Positions 28,061-37,181 of a DNA stretch of 64,000 nt are shown in pieces. Within the stretch, counting starts at the first letter, position 1; every line of letters begins with the position of its first letter. Below the pieces are notes generated by a model. The model saw only the letters and a program-made list of their open reading frames with translations. It searched no databases and was not told where the DNA came from. This DNA comes from an uncultured Clostridia bacterium (GTDB taxonomy: Bacteria; Bacillota; Clostridia; TANB77; CAG-508). Where the stretch lies: the NCBI GenBank assembly GCA_948777935.1, contig CAQDYY010000001.1:248001-312000 (forward strand). The letters run 5' to 3'. Both the position numbers and the translations under genes were made by a program.

Positions 28061-28804
28061 TCATTTACTTATATTATCTCCAAACTCTAAGCATATTCTA
28101 TTAGATATATTATTCATATCTTTACCATCTAAAGTTCCTATCGTTCCAGAAAAATTTACTCTTAATATACTAGTTTTTTTCATTCTTGTAATTCTTGCCC
28201 ATCTAAGCATTTTTCTAAATCCATTTATTTTTTCTAACTCAATTATTTCTGTAATTTTATCTTTTTGCTTTTTGCATTCTTCTATATTGATTTTACCATC
28301 TTCTAAATCTTTTTCTATTCTTGTATATTCTGTTGGTTTCTTTGATGATATCGGTACAACAAATAAATCTTTATCAAAATTTTTTAGTATAACAGCAGGG
28401 TGCATTCCTCCAAACTCATTTCCAATATTAAATCCAAAATCTATCCATACCACATTGCCTCTCTTAAATAAAACATATTTCATAAGTATTTTTGCGTCTT
28501 CTAGTGATATATTTGCATTATTGAACGTATATTTATTGTCTTTGAAAGTATAATTTGCTTTGATTATTGATTTTACATTATTATTAGCTTTATTAAATGT
28601 ATATTGTGTAATGACATAGGTTGGCAAAGTATATTTAATTACATTTGTATAAATGTAGTTCTCATCTTTTTCATTTATTATTATTCCTGTTTTATCTTTA
28701 ATCCAAGAAAAATATAGTTTTCTTCTTTTTATATCTTTATCTTCTTTTAGATTTTTTCTAAACTCTCTTAATTTTTTCAAACAATTTATATAAGCCTGTT
28801 TCAT
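28061..28804 (-). CDS. PemK/MazF-like protein with N-terminal extension
   Basis: 247 residues. From about residue 113 the sequence FKRGNVVWIDFGFNIGNEFGGMHPAVILKN...VVPISSKK matches the start of PemK/MazF endoribonuclease toxins (SH3-like fold, GGxHPAVVL). The first 110 residues are helical and unrecognised, and about 60 charged residues are inserted after VPISSKKPTEYTR. No antitoxin-like small gene is adjacent, unlike typical mazEF pairs. It may be an RNase with a built-in regulatory part. Confidence 0.7.
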   Translation of the reverse strand: MKQAYINCLKKLREFRKNLKEDKDIKRRKLYFSWIKDKTGIIINEKDENYIYTNVIKYTLPTYVITQYTFNKANNNVKSIIKANYTFKDNKYTFNNANISLEDAKILMKYVLFKRGNVVWIDFGFNIGNEFGGMHPAVILKNFDKDLFVVPISSKKPTEYTRIEKDLEDGKINIEECKKQKDKITEIIELEKINGFRKMLRWARITRMKKTSILRVNFSGTIGTLDGKDMNNISNRICLEFGDNISK

Positions 28805-28899
28805 ATAATAATCACTCCTTGCATTTCATATATTATATCAAACTTTTGTTCTTGTATCAATAGCTTTTATAATTTTATTTATAAAGTTACTTTAAAAAT

Positions 28900-28928
28900 G
28901 GCAACTATACATTTTCTAATTAGTCGCC
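28900..28928 (-). terminator. terminator of the radical SAM gene
   Basis: GGCGACTA-attagaaaatgta-TAGTTGCC followed on the minus strand by atttttaaag. Confidence 0.5.
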
Positions 28929-28954
28929 TTTTATAACCATTATTAGTAGTACTG

Positions 28955-30010
28955 TTAAAATTCTTGTTGTTTTTCTAATTTGAATTGATTTGTACTTTCT
29001 AGTAATTTTATTCGTTCTTCTGGATCCTTATTGATATTAAATCTTTGATAAAAATCCATTAGTTTAGAATATTCATCTTTTTCACACTTAGGTAATACTG
29101 TTCTTTTTGTGTCATATTTTATTTCTCTATTTCCATACCAACATAAATATAATTTGTGAATATACTCTTTAGGTACTTTTTTTAAGACCTCAATAAAATT
29201 ACTGTGTGAAACTGGAGAATATTTTCCTTCTTCATATAACTTATACAATAAAGTATATGGTTTTATATTAATTGGAAATAAATTTACTTTATCAATACTA
29301 TTTTCAAAACACCATTCAATACTTTGTATTGTATCTCTTATTTGTTCTTCTGTAGTTAAAAATGGAGCTCCAAAAATAACATTAGCTTCTGCTTCAAATC
29401 CAAAAGATTTTATTAAATTAACTCTTTTTACAAATTCCGCATTATCTATGTATTTATTTAAGCAATTTTCTCTAACTTCTCTATTAGAACTCTCTAGTCC
29501 TAATTCAATTACTACTTCTTTATCTTTTAATTTTTGTTTTATTACTTCTAAAATTGAAGAATTTATAGTTAAATAATGTGTTTCAAATATTATTACGTTT
29601 GCACTTATCTTTGATAATTTATCTAATAGTACTATAATGTTTTCCATTGGCATTTCTTGTGTATCTAAAACACTACCAAGACTATTTAATAATACTACAT
29701 TTGGCATTCTGTCTAGGCTTTCAAATATTTCGTTCATAATTTCTGTTATATCTGTTTTTGTTAAATTTTCTTTTCTAGTTTTTCCATAATCGCATATTAT
29801 ACAACTTCCATTTTTACTACATCTACATCCCTTACTAAAGAAACATATTTGTAATACTTTTCCATCAAAAAAAGTATCATATTTCTTGTCAGTAAATCCT
29901 TGATTTTGTTTTTCTTGTATATGGATTTTTATTAATTCTTGATTTAAAAATTCCCTTTTTATTGGATACCTTATGCTATCTAAAAAACTATTTCTACTGT
30001 TTTCACTCAT
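28955..30010 (-). CDS. radical SAM protein
   Basis: 351 residues. The cysteine cluster GCRCSKNGSCIICDYG (about residues 58-73) binds the 4Fe-4S/SAM centre; downstream VIELGLESSN, GFEAEANVIFGAPFLT and NLFPINIKPYT follow the Elp3/MiaB-like TIM-barrel pattern. It resembles the TIGR01210/archaeosine-type radical SAM group. Substrate unknown; tRNA modification is a plausible inference only. Monocistronic. Confidence 0.8.
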   Translation of the reverse strand: MSENSRNSFLDSIRYPIKREFLNQELIKIHIQEKQNQGFTDKKYDTFFDGKVLQICFFSKGCRCSKNGSCIICDYGKTRKENLTKTDITEIMNEIFESLDRMPNVVLLNSLGSVLDTQEMPMENIIVLLDKLSKISANVIIFETHYLTINSSILEVIKQKLKDKEVVIELGLESSNREVRENCLNKYIDNAEFVKRVNLIKSFGFEAEANVIFGAPFLTTEEQIRDTIQSIEWCFENSIDKVNLFPINIKPYTLLYKLYEEGKYSPVSHSNFIEVLKKVPKEYIHKLYLCWYGNREIKYDTKRTVLPKCEKDEYSKLMDFYQRFNINKDPEERIKLLESTNQFKLEKQQEF

Positions 30011-30123
30011 ATATTTATACTTCCTTTTTATACTATCCTTCTTTACTGTGACATAAATACATTATAGTTTGTAACTATTTTATAACGGGCTTGGGACTTA
30101 GTCCCAAAATTCGAATTTTGACT

Positions 30124-30197
30124 AGGGAGGAAAAATTCAGTACTTGTTAGGAAGTGTATGGGGGATAAAATTTGTATTTAGTTTGAATTTTTCCTCT
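30124..30197. terminator. large inverted repeat
   Basis: AGGAAAAATTCA at 30127-30138 pairs with TGAATTTTTCCT at 30183-30194. A second hairpin TTGGGAC-tta-GTCCCAA precedes it. It probably ends transcription of the fragment at 30205. Confidence 0.5.
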
Positions 30198-30204
30198 AAT
30201 CTTT

Positions 30205-30690
30205 TTATTTTTGATTACTAATTACTGCTCCAATTTTATAATTTTCTTTCTTTGATTTTGATAATTTTTTATCAGTTTTTACAGCAACTAATCGAATCAA
30301 TTTTTGTTTTTCTTTGTTCAATTTTATTTCAATTTCTTCTTCATTTTCATTCACATTTTTTGAAAATAATTCATAAAATTCTATTTCAAATTCTTGATTA
30401 AGTTTTGCAATATAATCGTCTAATTGTTCTTGATTTATATTAACACTTGTCCTAACTTCTTTTTCTTGTTCATTCACTTCGACAGGTACAAAAACATCTG
30501 CTACTCCTAACGCAAAAATTTTTGTTAATTGTTCAATATAACTACTTCTAAAATTTATTTTATCAATGTAAAATTCTTCGTTTTTTGTTTTTTAATAATG
30601 TCATTGATTCAATAAATTTTGAAATAAATTCTTGTTTTTCTTCTTTACAATGCTAATCATACCACACCATCCTTCCTTTTTCAAGATAAA
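30205..30690 (-). pseudogene. degraded hypothetical gene
   Basis: A 90-residue open frame (NEQEKEVRTSVNINQEQLDDYIAKL...) extends upstream without a start through FALGVADVFVPVE and SSYIEQLTKI back to about 30590. There the coherent sequence moves to another frame (CKEEKQEFISKFIESMTLLKNKK) across an A-rich run at a CGA, and a TAG lies further up. Unlike the CGG cases there is more than one lesion and no recognisable family, so I call it a remnant. Confidence 0.5.
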
Positions 30691-30867
30691 GGCGACAAAA
30701 AACGGACTAACAAATTCTAAAAAGCAAAGCTTTAAGAATCCACAGCAAATCTTATCTATAATGCTCATTTACATTCGCAAACAGCTAAGAATTTTGTAAC
30801 GTTCGCATAACTATTTTGTACGAAGCTTTTCTTCCTTACAGTCGAAAATTTCTACAAAATAGAAAAA

Positions 30868-30892
30868 ATCAACCTTTTACAGTTGATTTATC
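30868..30892 (-). terminator. terminator after tRNA-Thr(CGT)
   Basis: TCAAC-tgtaaaa-GGTTGA followed by TTTTTT on the minus strand. 30700-30866 upstream of it is AT-rich with a short aaagcaaagcttt dyad and no gene. Confidence 0.7.
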
Positions 30893-30926
30893 AATGTTTT
30901 TGTCTTGTGCGACGATTTTACTTGGG

Positions 30927-31002
30927 TGGAGCTACTGGCGAGAATCGAACTCACGACCTACAGGTTACGAATCTGTTGCTCTACCAACTGAGCTACAGTA
31001 GC
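30927..31002 (-). tRNA. tRNA-Thr(CGT)
   Basis: 76 nt with CCA. Acceptor GCTACTG/CAGTAGC paired, loop TTCGTAA with anticodon CGT (reads ACG), T arm GTGAG-TTCGATT-CTCGC. The anticodon stem ACAGA/CCTGT has an A-C mismatch at positions 31-39, next to the loop. Confidence 0.93.
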
Positions 31003-31040
31003 GTATATTATATTAAATTTATTTATATGTGTTTTATTTC

Positions 31041-31142
31041 CTACTGGCTGTCGCAAGCTTCTTCGCTTCGCTACGCATACTGACGCTGTAACTCACTTTC
31101 GTTCGAACAGCCTCAGCATCTACCAACTTAAGCTACAGTAGC
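31041..31142 (-). repeat. tRNA-derived element beside tRNA-Thr(CGT)
   Basis: The start GCTACTGTAGCT equals the adjacent tRNA start, the D-loop section is nearly identical, and the end (AGCCAGTAG) can pair with the start. The centre (GATGCTGAGGCTGTT, TTACAGCGTCAGTATGCGTA) is shared with 14506-14611. A 23-base fragment of a further copy lies at 31179-31201. Confidence 0.6.
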
Positions 31143-31178
31143 ATATTCTATATTCAATTTATTTATATTTTTTAGTTT

Positions 31179-31201
31179 CTACTAGCTGTCGCAAGCTTCT
31201 C
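31179..31201 (-). repeat. truncated third copy of the tRNA-linked element
   Basis: ctactagctgtcgcaagctt matches the distal end of the 31041 element with one change. The rest of 31003-31346 has no gene. Confidence 0.5.
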
Positions 31202-31346
31202 CACTATGTTAATTATTCTAACACATATTTTTTAAGATTTCTACACATTTTTAAATTTTCTTATTTTTGTCTTGTATTTCATATATTAAAATGATATACT
31301 TTGTTTGTTGTTAAAAAGTGACAAATTTAAGAAGGAGGGAAATCAT

Positions 31347-31916
31347 ATGGAAAATAAAGAATTATTACTACAAATTTTAGAAAATACTAAACACTTAGAT
31401 GTAAAACTTGATACTATTGAAAAAATTTATGATAAACGCTTTGAAAGCATTGAAAAACGTTTAGATAGTATTGAAAAAAGTCACACTGAACGCTTTGAAA
31501 ATATCGAAAAACGTCTAGATAATTTAGACAAAGTTTATACTGAACGTTTTGAAAACCTTGAACAACGCCTTGATAATTTTGATAAAGTTTATACTGAACG
31601 TTTTGAAAACCTTGAACAACGCCTTGATAATTTTGATAAATTTTATACTGAACGTCTAGATAGTTTTGAACAGCACTTACTTAGCATTGAAAAAGACCAT
31701 GGTGAACGTTTGACTAAGATTGAAAATATTGTTACTCGTATGGAAAAAGAACATGGCGATAAAATACAAGTTCTTTTTGACTACTTTGTTGACCAAGATA
31801 AAAAGCATAAGTATACCAATTCAAAAATTAATAATTTAGAAGAAAAATTTGATAATCTTGACACAAGAATTTATGCTCTAGAATTCTATAAAGAAGAAAA
31901 ACTTGCTTCAAATTAG
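31347..31916 (+). CDS. coiled-coil repeat protein
   Basis: 189 residues, nearly all heptad coiled coil, built of 21-22-residue repeats (ERFENLEQRLDNFDKVYT). Two central repeats are almost identical in DNA too (about 31545-31640), which points to recent tandem duplication. AAGGAGGG precedes the ATG at 31347. No membrane segment. Its build resembles small phage-tail or attachment coiled-coil proteins, but nothing around it supports that; function unknown. Confidence 0.75.
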   Translation: MENKELLLQILENTKHLDVKLDTIEKIYDKRFESIEKRLDSIEKSHTERFENIEKRLDNLDKVYTERFENLEQRLDNFDKVYTERFENLEQRLDNFDKFYTERLDSFEQHLLSIEKDHGERLTKIENIVTRMEKEHGDKIQVLFDYFVDQDKKHKYTNSKINNLEEKFDNLDTRIYALEFYKEEKLASN

Positions 31917-31928
31917 TTTTATTCTTTA

Positions 31929-31960
31929 AGGACTTAAAATCACATTGTTTTAAGTCCAAC
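31929..31960 (+). terminator. hairpin after the coiled-coil gene
   Basis: GGACTTAAAA-tcacattg-TTTTAAGTCC, 13 bases after the stop, with a weak T tail. Confidence 0.55.
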
Positions 31961-32030
31961 AAGTCAAAATTTTACTAGTAGATAAATTTGTTGCTCTTTA
32001 ACAACAAAAAAGTGAAGATTTACTCCTCAC

Positions 32031-32978
32031 CTATTGTAATATTATTCCTTCATCTAACCTGTTTCCACGTAAAAAATCACATATATTCATTCGCTTTCCG
32101 TTTTCACCTTGTATTTCTATTACTTTTATAACACCATCAATTGTTTTTATATATAGCCCTTGTTTATCATTGCTAATTAGAATTTGCCCTGGTACAGAAT
32201 TTTCATTTGCTGAACCATCACCTACTATCTCTACTTTCCAAAGTTTTATTTTTTTATCATTATATAGTGTATATGCTCCCATAATTGGATTTAAACCTCT
32301 TACTAAATTTTTAATTTCTTTAGAAGTTTTATTATTCCAATCTATTTTTGCCATTTCTTTTGATAACATTGGTGCCATTGTATAGTTTTCCCCTTGTGGT
32401 ATTCTTGGAGCTATTTTTTCTTTTAGTTTTTCTAATGTTTCTACTAAAAGCTTACCACCTTTTTTAGATAATACCTCCCATAATTCTCCTGTTGTTTCAT
32501 CTTCATCTATTTCTACTTCTTCTTTTAAAATTATATCACCTGTATCCATTCCTATATCCATATACATAGTACTTACACCTGTTGTTTTATCACCATTTAA
32601 AACAGCCCATTGTATTGGTGCTGCTCCTCTATATTTAGGAAGAAGTGAGCCATGAAGATTGATACAACCATATGGTGGAATATCTAAAATTTCCTTTGGA
32701 AGAATTTTTCCATATGCTACTACACAAATAACATCTGGCTTTAAGTTTTTTATTTGTTCTATAAATTCTATATTATCCTTTACTTTTTCTGGTTGAAAAA
32801 CTGGCAAATTATGTTCTAATGCAAATTCTTTTACTGGAGATGCTATCATTTTCATTCCTCTATTTTTAGGTTTATCCGGATTTGTAACAACCCCTAAAAT
32901 GGGATAACCCTCATTATATAATGCCTCTAAAGAATCTCTTGCAAAATCTGGTGTTCCCATAAATAAAACATTAAGCAT
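32031..32978 (-). CDS. fmt: methionyl-tRNA formyltransferase
   Basis: Formylates initiator Met-tRNA. 315 residues from MLNVLFMGTPDFARDSLEALY. Hallmarks: NLHGSLLPKYRGAAPIQWAVLNGDKTTGVSTMYMDIGMDTGDI (Asn-His-Asp catalytic set) and a C-terminal OB domain (PMLSKEMAKIDWN...). AGAAGGT before the ATG. Directly after def, the enzyme that removes the formyl group. Confidence 0.96.
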   Translation of the reverse strand: MLNVLFMGTPDFARDSLEALYNEGYPILGVVTNPDKPKNRGMKMIASPVKEFALEHNLPVFQPEKVKDNIEFIEQIKNLKPDVICVVAYGKILPKEILDIPPYGCINLHGSLLPKYRGAAPIQWAVLNGDKTTGVSTMYMDIGMDTGDIILKEEVEIDEDETTGELWEVLSKKGGKLLVETLEKLKEKIAPRIPQGENYTMAPMLSKEMAKIDWNNKTSKEIKNLVRGLNPIMGAYTLYNDKKIKLWKVEIVGDGSANENSVPGQILISNDKQGLYIKTIDGVIKVIEIQGENGKRMNICDFLRGNRLDEGIILQ

Positions 32979-32997
32979 AATTTTACCTTCTTTCATA

Positions 32998-33477
32998 CTA
33001 TTTTTCTGGTGATGAATATTCAAGTGTTCCCGGTAGTATCTTATCTATAAACACTTCTCCATTCAAATGGTCTATTTCATGTGATATTGCTTGTGCTAGT
33101 AGCCCTTTTCCTGTTAATTTGATTTTTTCACCATTTCTATCTAATGCTTCAATAGTTACTTCTTCTGGTCTTACTATTTTTGCAAATTTATTTGGAAAAC
33201 TTAAACATCCTTCTTCTACTGTTTGTTCACCCTTTTGTTTAATTATTTCTGGATTAATTAATATAAGTGGTTCCTCTTTTTCATAGTCTGTGTGGATTAC
33301 AACAACGCGTTTTAATATTCCTACTTGTACTGCTGCAAGCCCTACTCCATTAAATTTGTGCATGGTTTCAAGCATATCATCAATTAAAATTTGTATTTTT
33401 TCATCAATCACTTCTACTTTTCTTGAAACTTTTTTTAAAATTTCGTCTCCCTCTTCTCGTATTGTACGAATTGCCAT
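32998..33477 (-). CDS. def: peptide deformylase
   Basis: 159 residues with the three motifs of the family: GVGLAAVQVG, EEGCLSFP (Cys metal ligand) and QAISHEIDHLNG (HExxH; Ser where most have His). Removes N-formyl groups from nascent proteins. Located between priA and fmt, a classical order. Confidence 0.95.
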   Translation of the reverse strand: MAIRTIREEGDEILKKVSRKVEVIDEKIQILIDDMLETMHKFNGVGLAAVQVGILKRVVVIHTDYEKEEPLILINPEIIKQKGEQTVEEGCLSFPNKFAKIVRPEEVTIEALDRNGEKIKLTGKGLLAQAISHEIDHLNGEVFIDKILPGTLEYSSPEK

Positions 33478-33493
33478 TTTTATACCCCCATTT

Positions 33494-35738
33494 TTACATC
33501 ATGCTACTTGGATTTATATCTACTACTATTCTTGTTTTATTTCCTTTTGCATATACTTCTTTTAATACTTCTTGTATTATGTCATTTACAGGCTCATCAA
33601 AATTCCCCTTTAAAATGATGCGCCATCTGTACTTATTTTTTATTTTATCTATTGGTGCTGGTCGTGGACTATATAGTGATAAGTTTATGTTGTATTGCTT
33701 TATTTTGGTATACAGTTCTTTATGTAAAAACTCTGCCTGTTTTTTCACTTCATCTTCTTTTTCTCCACTTATTCCAACTACTATTATATCGCAAAATGGT
33801 GGATATTTCAATTGTTTTCTTAAGTTTTCTTCTATCAGATAAAATTTATCATAATTTTGCTCTTTTGCGCATTCTATACTAAAATGGTCTGGGTTATATG
33901 TTTGTATAATTACATTTCCTTGCAAATTTTCTCTTCCAGCTCTTCCTGCCACTTGTGTTAAAATTTGAAATGTTCTTTCACTTGCTCTGTAATCATCTAT
34001 GTTTAAACTTCCATCTGCTGCAATAACTCCTACTAATGTTACATTTGGAAAATGATGTCCTTTTACAACCATTTGCGTTCCAATTAAGATATCTATGTTT
34101 TCATTTCTAAATTTATTTAAAATTTCTTCATGTGAATTCTTTTTTGAAACTGTATCTACATCCATTCGAATAGTAGTAGCATTTGGAAAGAACTTTTGTA
34201 TTTGTGCTTCTAGTTTTTGTGTTCCTGTTCCAAAGTATTTTATTTTACTGCTTCCACATTCTGGGCATATAGTTACATTTTCCTGCTCATATCCACAATA
34301 ATGACATTTTAATTTATTTTCTTTCATGTGATATGTTAGTGTGATGTTACAATTTTTGCATTTAATAGTATGCCCACAATCACGGCACATTATAAATGTA
34401 GAAAATCCCCTTCTGTTTAAAAATAGAATTGTTTGATGCTTGTTTTTTAAGTTTTGTTGTATTTTATCATATAGTTCTCTACTTAGCATTGTTTTATTAC
34501 CATTTGCTAGTTCTTCTCTTAAATCTATAACTTGTACTTCTGGTAAATTAGACTGATTTGCACGTTTTGTTAATGTTAGTAATTCTATTTGCCCTTGTTT
34601 TGCTTTATAAAAAGTATTTATATCTGGTGTAGCACTTCCTAATACAAGTGGAATTTGCTTATTTATTGCTATTTTTCTTGCTACTTCTTTTGCATTATAT
34701 CTTGGTGTCATTTTAGATTTATATGAATCATCATGTTCTTCGTCTATTATAATTAGCCCTAATTCTTCTATTGGTGCGAATATAGCAGAACGAGCACCTA
34801 TTACTATTTTAGCTTCATTTCTTTTTATTCTTTGCCATTGGTCATAGCGTTCTCCAACTGATAGTTTGCTATGTAATACTGCAATTTGTTCTTGCCCAAA
34901 CCTTGCTATAAAACGGTCAACCATTTGTGGTGTTAATGAAATTTCTGGTACTAACATTATGGCAGATTTTTGCTGTTTTATTACATTTTCTATAAGTTGT
35001 AAATATATTTCTGTTTTTCCGTGAGCCTGTTACACCATAAATCAAGAATTCTTTAAATTCTTTTTTATCTATGCAGTTTGCAATTTTATCATAGGCGTTT
35101 TGTTGTTCATTTGTTAATACCAAGTTATTGTCTTGTTTTACAACTTTATGTAAGAATGGGTTTCTTTCAACTTGTTTTTCTATAATTTCTATATATCCAT
35201 TCTTTTCTAGTGTGTTAAGAATTGCTTTTGATACATCACAAAACGCTTCTAAGTCTGTTGTTAATACTCCATCATTTTGCTCTAAAAAGCGTAATACTCT
35301 TATATGTTTTTCAGATTTTATTACTTTATTTTCAATATCATTCTCTATTTCTTCTACTTCTTTTTTTAAGAATACAAAATTTAAATTTTTCTCTTTTATA
35401 CGATTTTCTATTATTTTGGTAGAAGTTCCTGGTGGTAACATCATTTTAATTGCATCTGAAATGTTACAAAAATATCGTTTTGCCATCCAATTTGCAAGTT
35501 TAATATTATCTTCACTAATATTAAAACCTTCCTCAATTCCCTTTATTTCTTTTACTTTATATTCTGAAGTATCTTTAAAACCAACTACAAAGCCTTCTTC
35601 TAAAGATTTTGCATTTCCAAATGGTACAAGCACTCTACTTCCAAGCTTAATAGTACCAACAAGCTCTGTTGGTACTTCATAATCAAATATTCTATTTAAG
35701 TTTTTTACTGTACTATTGATTATAACTTCTGCTACCAT
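33494..35738 (-). CDS. priA: primosomal helicase PriA, read through a +1 frameshift
   Basis: Restarts collapsed replication forks. About 747 residues, normal length. N-terminal 3'-end binding domain, helicase domain with IIIDEEHD (DEEH), eight zinc-binding cysteines (CRDCGHTIKCKNC...CHYCGYE...CPECGS) and C-terminal domain. The Walker A motif is split: Y-G-V-T-G-S then CGG (35019-35021), and skipping C gives G-K-T-E-I-Y-L-Q-L. Without the shift the helicase has no P-loop and ends soon after. The ATG at 35738 follows GGAG. Confidence 0.94.
35019..35021 (-). other. CGG +1 frameshift site (priA Walker A)
   Basis: ggc tca (C) gga aaa aca gaa: restores GVTGSGKTE. Confidence 0.93.
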
Positions 35739-35815
35739 TTTATTCTCCAAATATTTTAATATATGAATTATATCACTCCATATTCTTTAATGCAATGGTT
35801 GTTTTAGTTTACATA

Positions 35816-35844
35816 TTGTGTTTATTTGTAATTTATGGTATAAT
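35816..35844 (+). promoter_or_regulatory. promoter of the DapB-like gene
   Basis: TTGTGT (35816-35821), 17-base spacer, TATAAT (35839-35844). The leader then carries AAAGAAAGC-loop-GCTTTCTTTT (35877-35906), a terminator-like hairpin before the gene, so attenuation is possible. Confidence 0.55.
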
Positions 35845-35959
35845 TGCCTTGTATTGGAAATTTATCCATGCATAAAAAGAAAGCTTGGTTGTGAATGCTT
35901 TCTTTTGTAACTTGTTAATGTGCTAATAGCACTCTCCATTTCAAATAGGAGGAAAAAAT

Positions 35960-36466
35960 ATGGAGAAAGTAAATGTAATAGTATTCGGTTGCAATGGTTA
36001 TATGGGGCAACTGCTCTGCAAAGAAATTGCTAAGAGTGAAGACTTTGTTGTAGTTGCTGGCTATGATGTGGAGTGTAAGGGACTGTATAATTTTCCAATT
36101 TATACTTCTATCAATAACCTTGGGCAGTGGGAAATGATAAATTATACAGATTTATTTATTGACTTCTCTGCTCCAAAACTCACCATACAAGTTTTGGAAC
36201 TTGCCACGAAGCATCATATTCCTACTTTGATTGGTACAAATGGCTTATCTAATAAGCTAGTAAAGAAAATCAAAGTAGCCAGTAAGCAGACGTCCATTTT
36301 CATGTCTTCTGACATGTCATATGCTGTTAAGAATATCAAAAACGTTCCCCCCAATGACAATCTCTTTGCAATAGGTGCCTTAGAGGCCGCAAGATATTTG
36401 CTAGATTGTGGGTGTGAAGGATATTTTTCCATGGATGATTTGCTCGAAGATAGGCGCTATGATTAA
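35960..36466 (+). CDS. DapB-like protein lacking the catalytic middle (solo cassette)
   Basis: 168 residues against about 250 in 4-hydroxy-tetrahydrodipicolinate reductase. The N-terminal Rossmann part is clear (VIVFGCNGYMGQLLCKEIAKSEDFVVVAGYD; DLFIDFSAP; PTLIGTNGLS), and the end GALEAARYLLDCGCEGYFSMDDLLE matches the C-terminal strand and tail of clostridial DapB. Between SSDMSYAVKN and there, roughly 90 residues that hold the substrate site are absent. AGGAGG before the ATG, own promoter and terminator. Probably not an active reductase; it could bind nucleotide or interfere with intact DapB. Confidence 0.75.
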   Translation: MEKVNVIVFGCNGYMGQLLCKEIAKSEDFVVVAGYDVECKGLYNFPIYTSINNLGQWEMINYTDLFIDFSAPKLTIQVLELATKHHIPTLIGTNGLSNKLVKKIKVASKQTSIFMSSDMSYAVKNIKNVPPNDNLFAIGALEAARYLLDCGCEGYFSMDDLLEDRRYD

Positions 36467-36488
36467 AGTTACAAACAAAAAACAAACC

Positions 36489-36513
36489 GGGAGCCACACA
36501 CAGTGTGGCTCCT
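36489..36513 (+). terminator. terminator of the DapB-like gene
   Basis: GGAGCCACAC-aca-GTGTGGCTCC, 20 bases after the stop, followed by a weak T tract. Confidence 0.7.
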
Positions 36514-36519
36514 AAACAT

Positions 36520-37176
36520 TTATTTATTGCTTATATGTATATTTTCTAATTCTACTTTAAGTTCTCGTGATACTATATTTTGTATTTGTGCTATTTGTTC
36601 TTGCTCTAGCTTTTCTGCTTTTACAATTACACTTACACTTGTGTCATTTACAAATATAACACTATTTTCAAACCCTTTTGTAGAAATTAAGTTTTCTGCT
36701 ATCATTATTGCATTTTTTGTTTGATTAATCTTTGCAATTTCTTGCTCTGAAATTCCTTTTTGTTCTTGTGAAATGCTGTTGTTTTCTAGTATCTTTTGAT
36801 ATGTTTCTAGCATTTGTGAGTACATTTTTTCTCTTTGTAATTTTGAAGAGGTAAAATAGTCATCACTATTTTTTGTTTCTGCATTTGTCGGAATAGATGA
36901 ATTTTCTATGGTGTTTTCTATTGTATTACTGCTTGCTTGTGCTTGTGCATTTTCAATAGTATTTAATATGTTTTGTTTGTCCTTTTCTTCTAATAATTCC
37001 CCGCTATTTACTAAAGTAGCATCTCCAATTGCAGCATATTGTTCTCCTCCCTCTACTGTATTTGTTCCTGTTTGTAAAGCCTCTTGGTTTGAAATATAGT
37101 TTAAATAACCTGCTGTTACTAACATTAACGCAATTACTAAAATTGCTAATTGATTCTTTTTTAATAAGTTTTTCAT
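36520..37176 (-). CDS. spoIIIAH: stage III sporulation protein AH
   Basis: 218 residues. One N-terminal membrane segment (QLAILVIALMLVTAGYLNYI), then an Asn/Ser/Glu-rich stalk and the C-terminal ring-building domain (SSKLQREKMYSQMLETYQKILENN...VSVIVKAEKLEQEQIAQIQNIVSREL). It partners SpoIIQ in the channel between mother cell and forespore. Last gene of the operon, five bases after spoIIIAG, with no CGG site. Confidence 0.92.
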   Translation of the reverse strand: MKNLLKKNQLAILVIALMLVTAGYLNYISNQEALQTGTNTVEGGEQYAAIGDATLVNSGELLEEKDKQNILNTIENAQAQASSNTIENTIENSSIPTNAETKNSDDYFTSSKLQREKMYSQMLETYQKILENNSISQEQKGISEQEIAKINQTKNAIMIAENLISTKGFENSVIFVNDTSVSVIVKAEKLEQEQIAQIQNIVSRELKVELENIHISNK

Positions 37177-37181
37177 ATTTA

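Noticed and set aside
30560..30600. A frameshift at CGA in the fragment before tRNA-Thr(CGT)
   Set aside because: It lies in an A-rich run in a gene with a further stop and no start. CGA is read normally as Arg in intact genes such as spoIIIAA. Treated as decay.
31545..31660. CRISPR-like array
   Set aside because: The repeats are in-frame codons of a coiled-coil protein without spacers. No CRISPR array or cas gene was seen in the window.
35842..35959. Lysine riboswitch before the DapB-like gene
   Set aside because: The leader is about 110 bases, shorter than a lysine riboswitch, and I could not find its core motifs; only simple hairpins are present.
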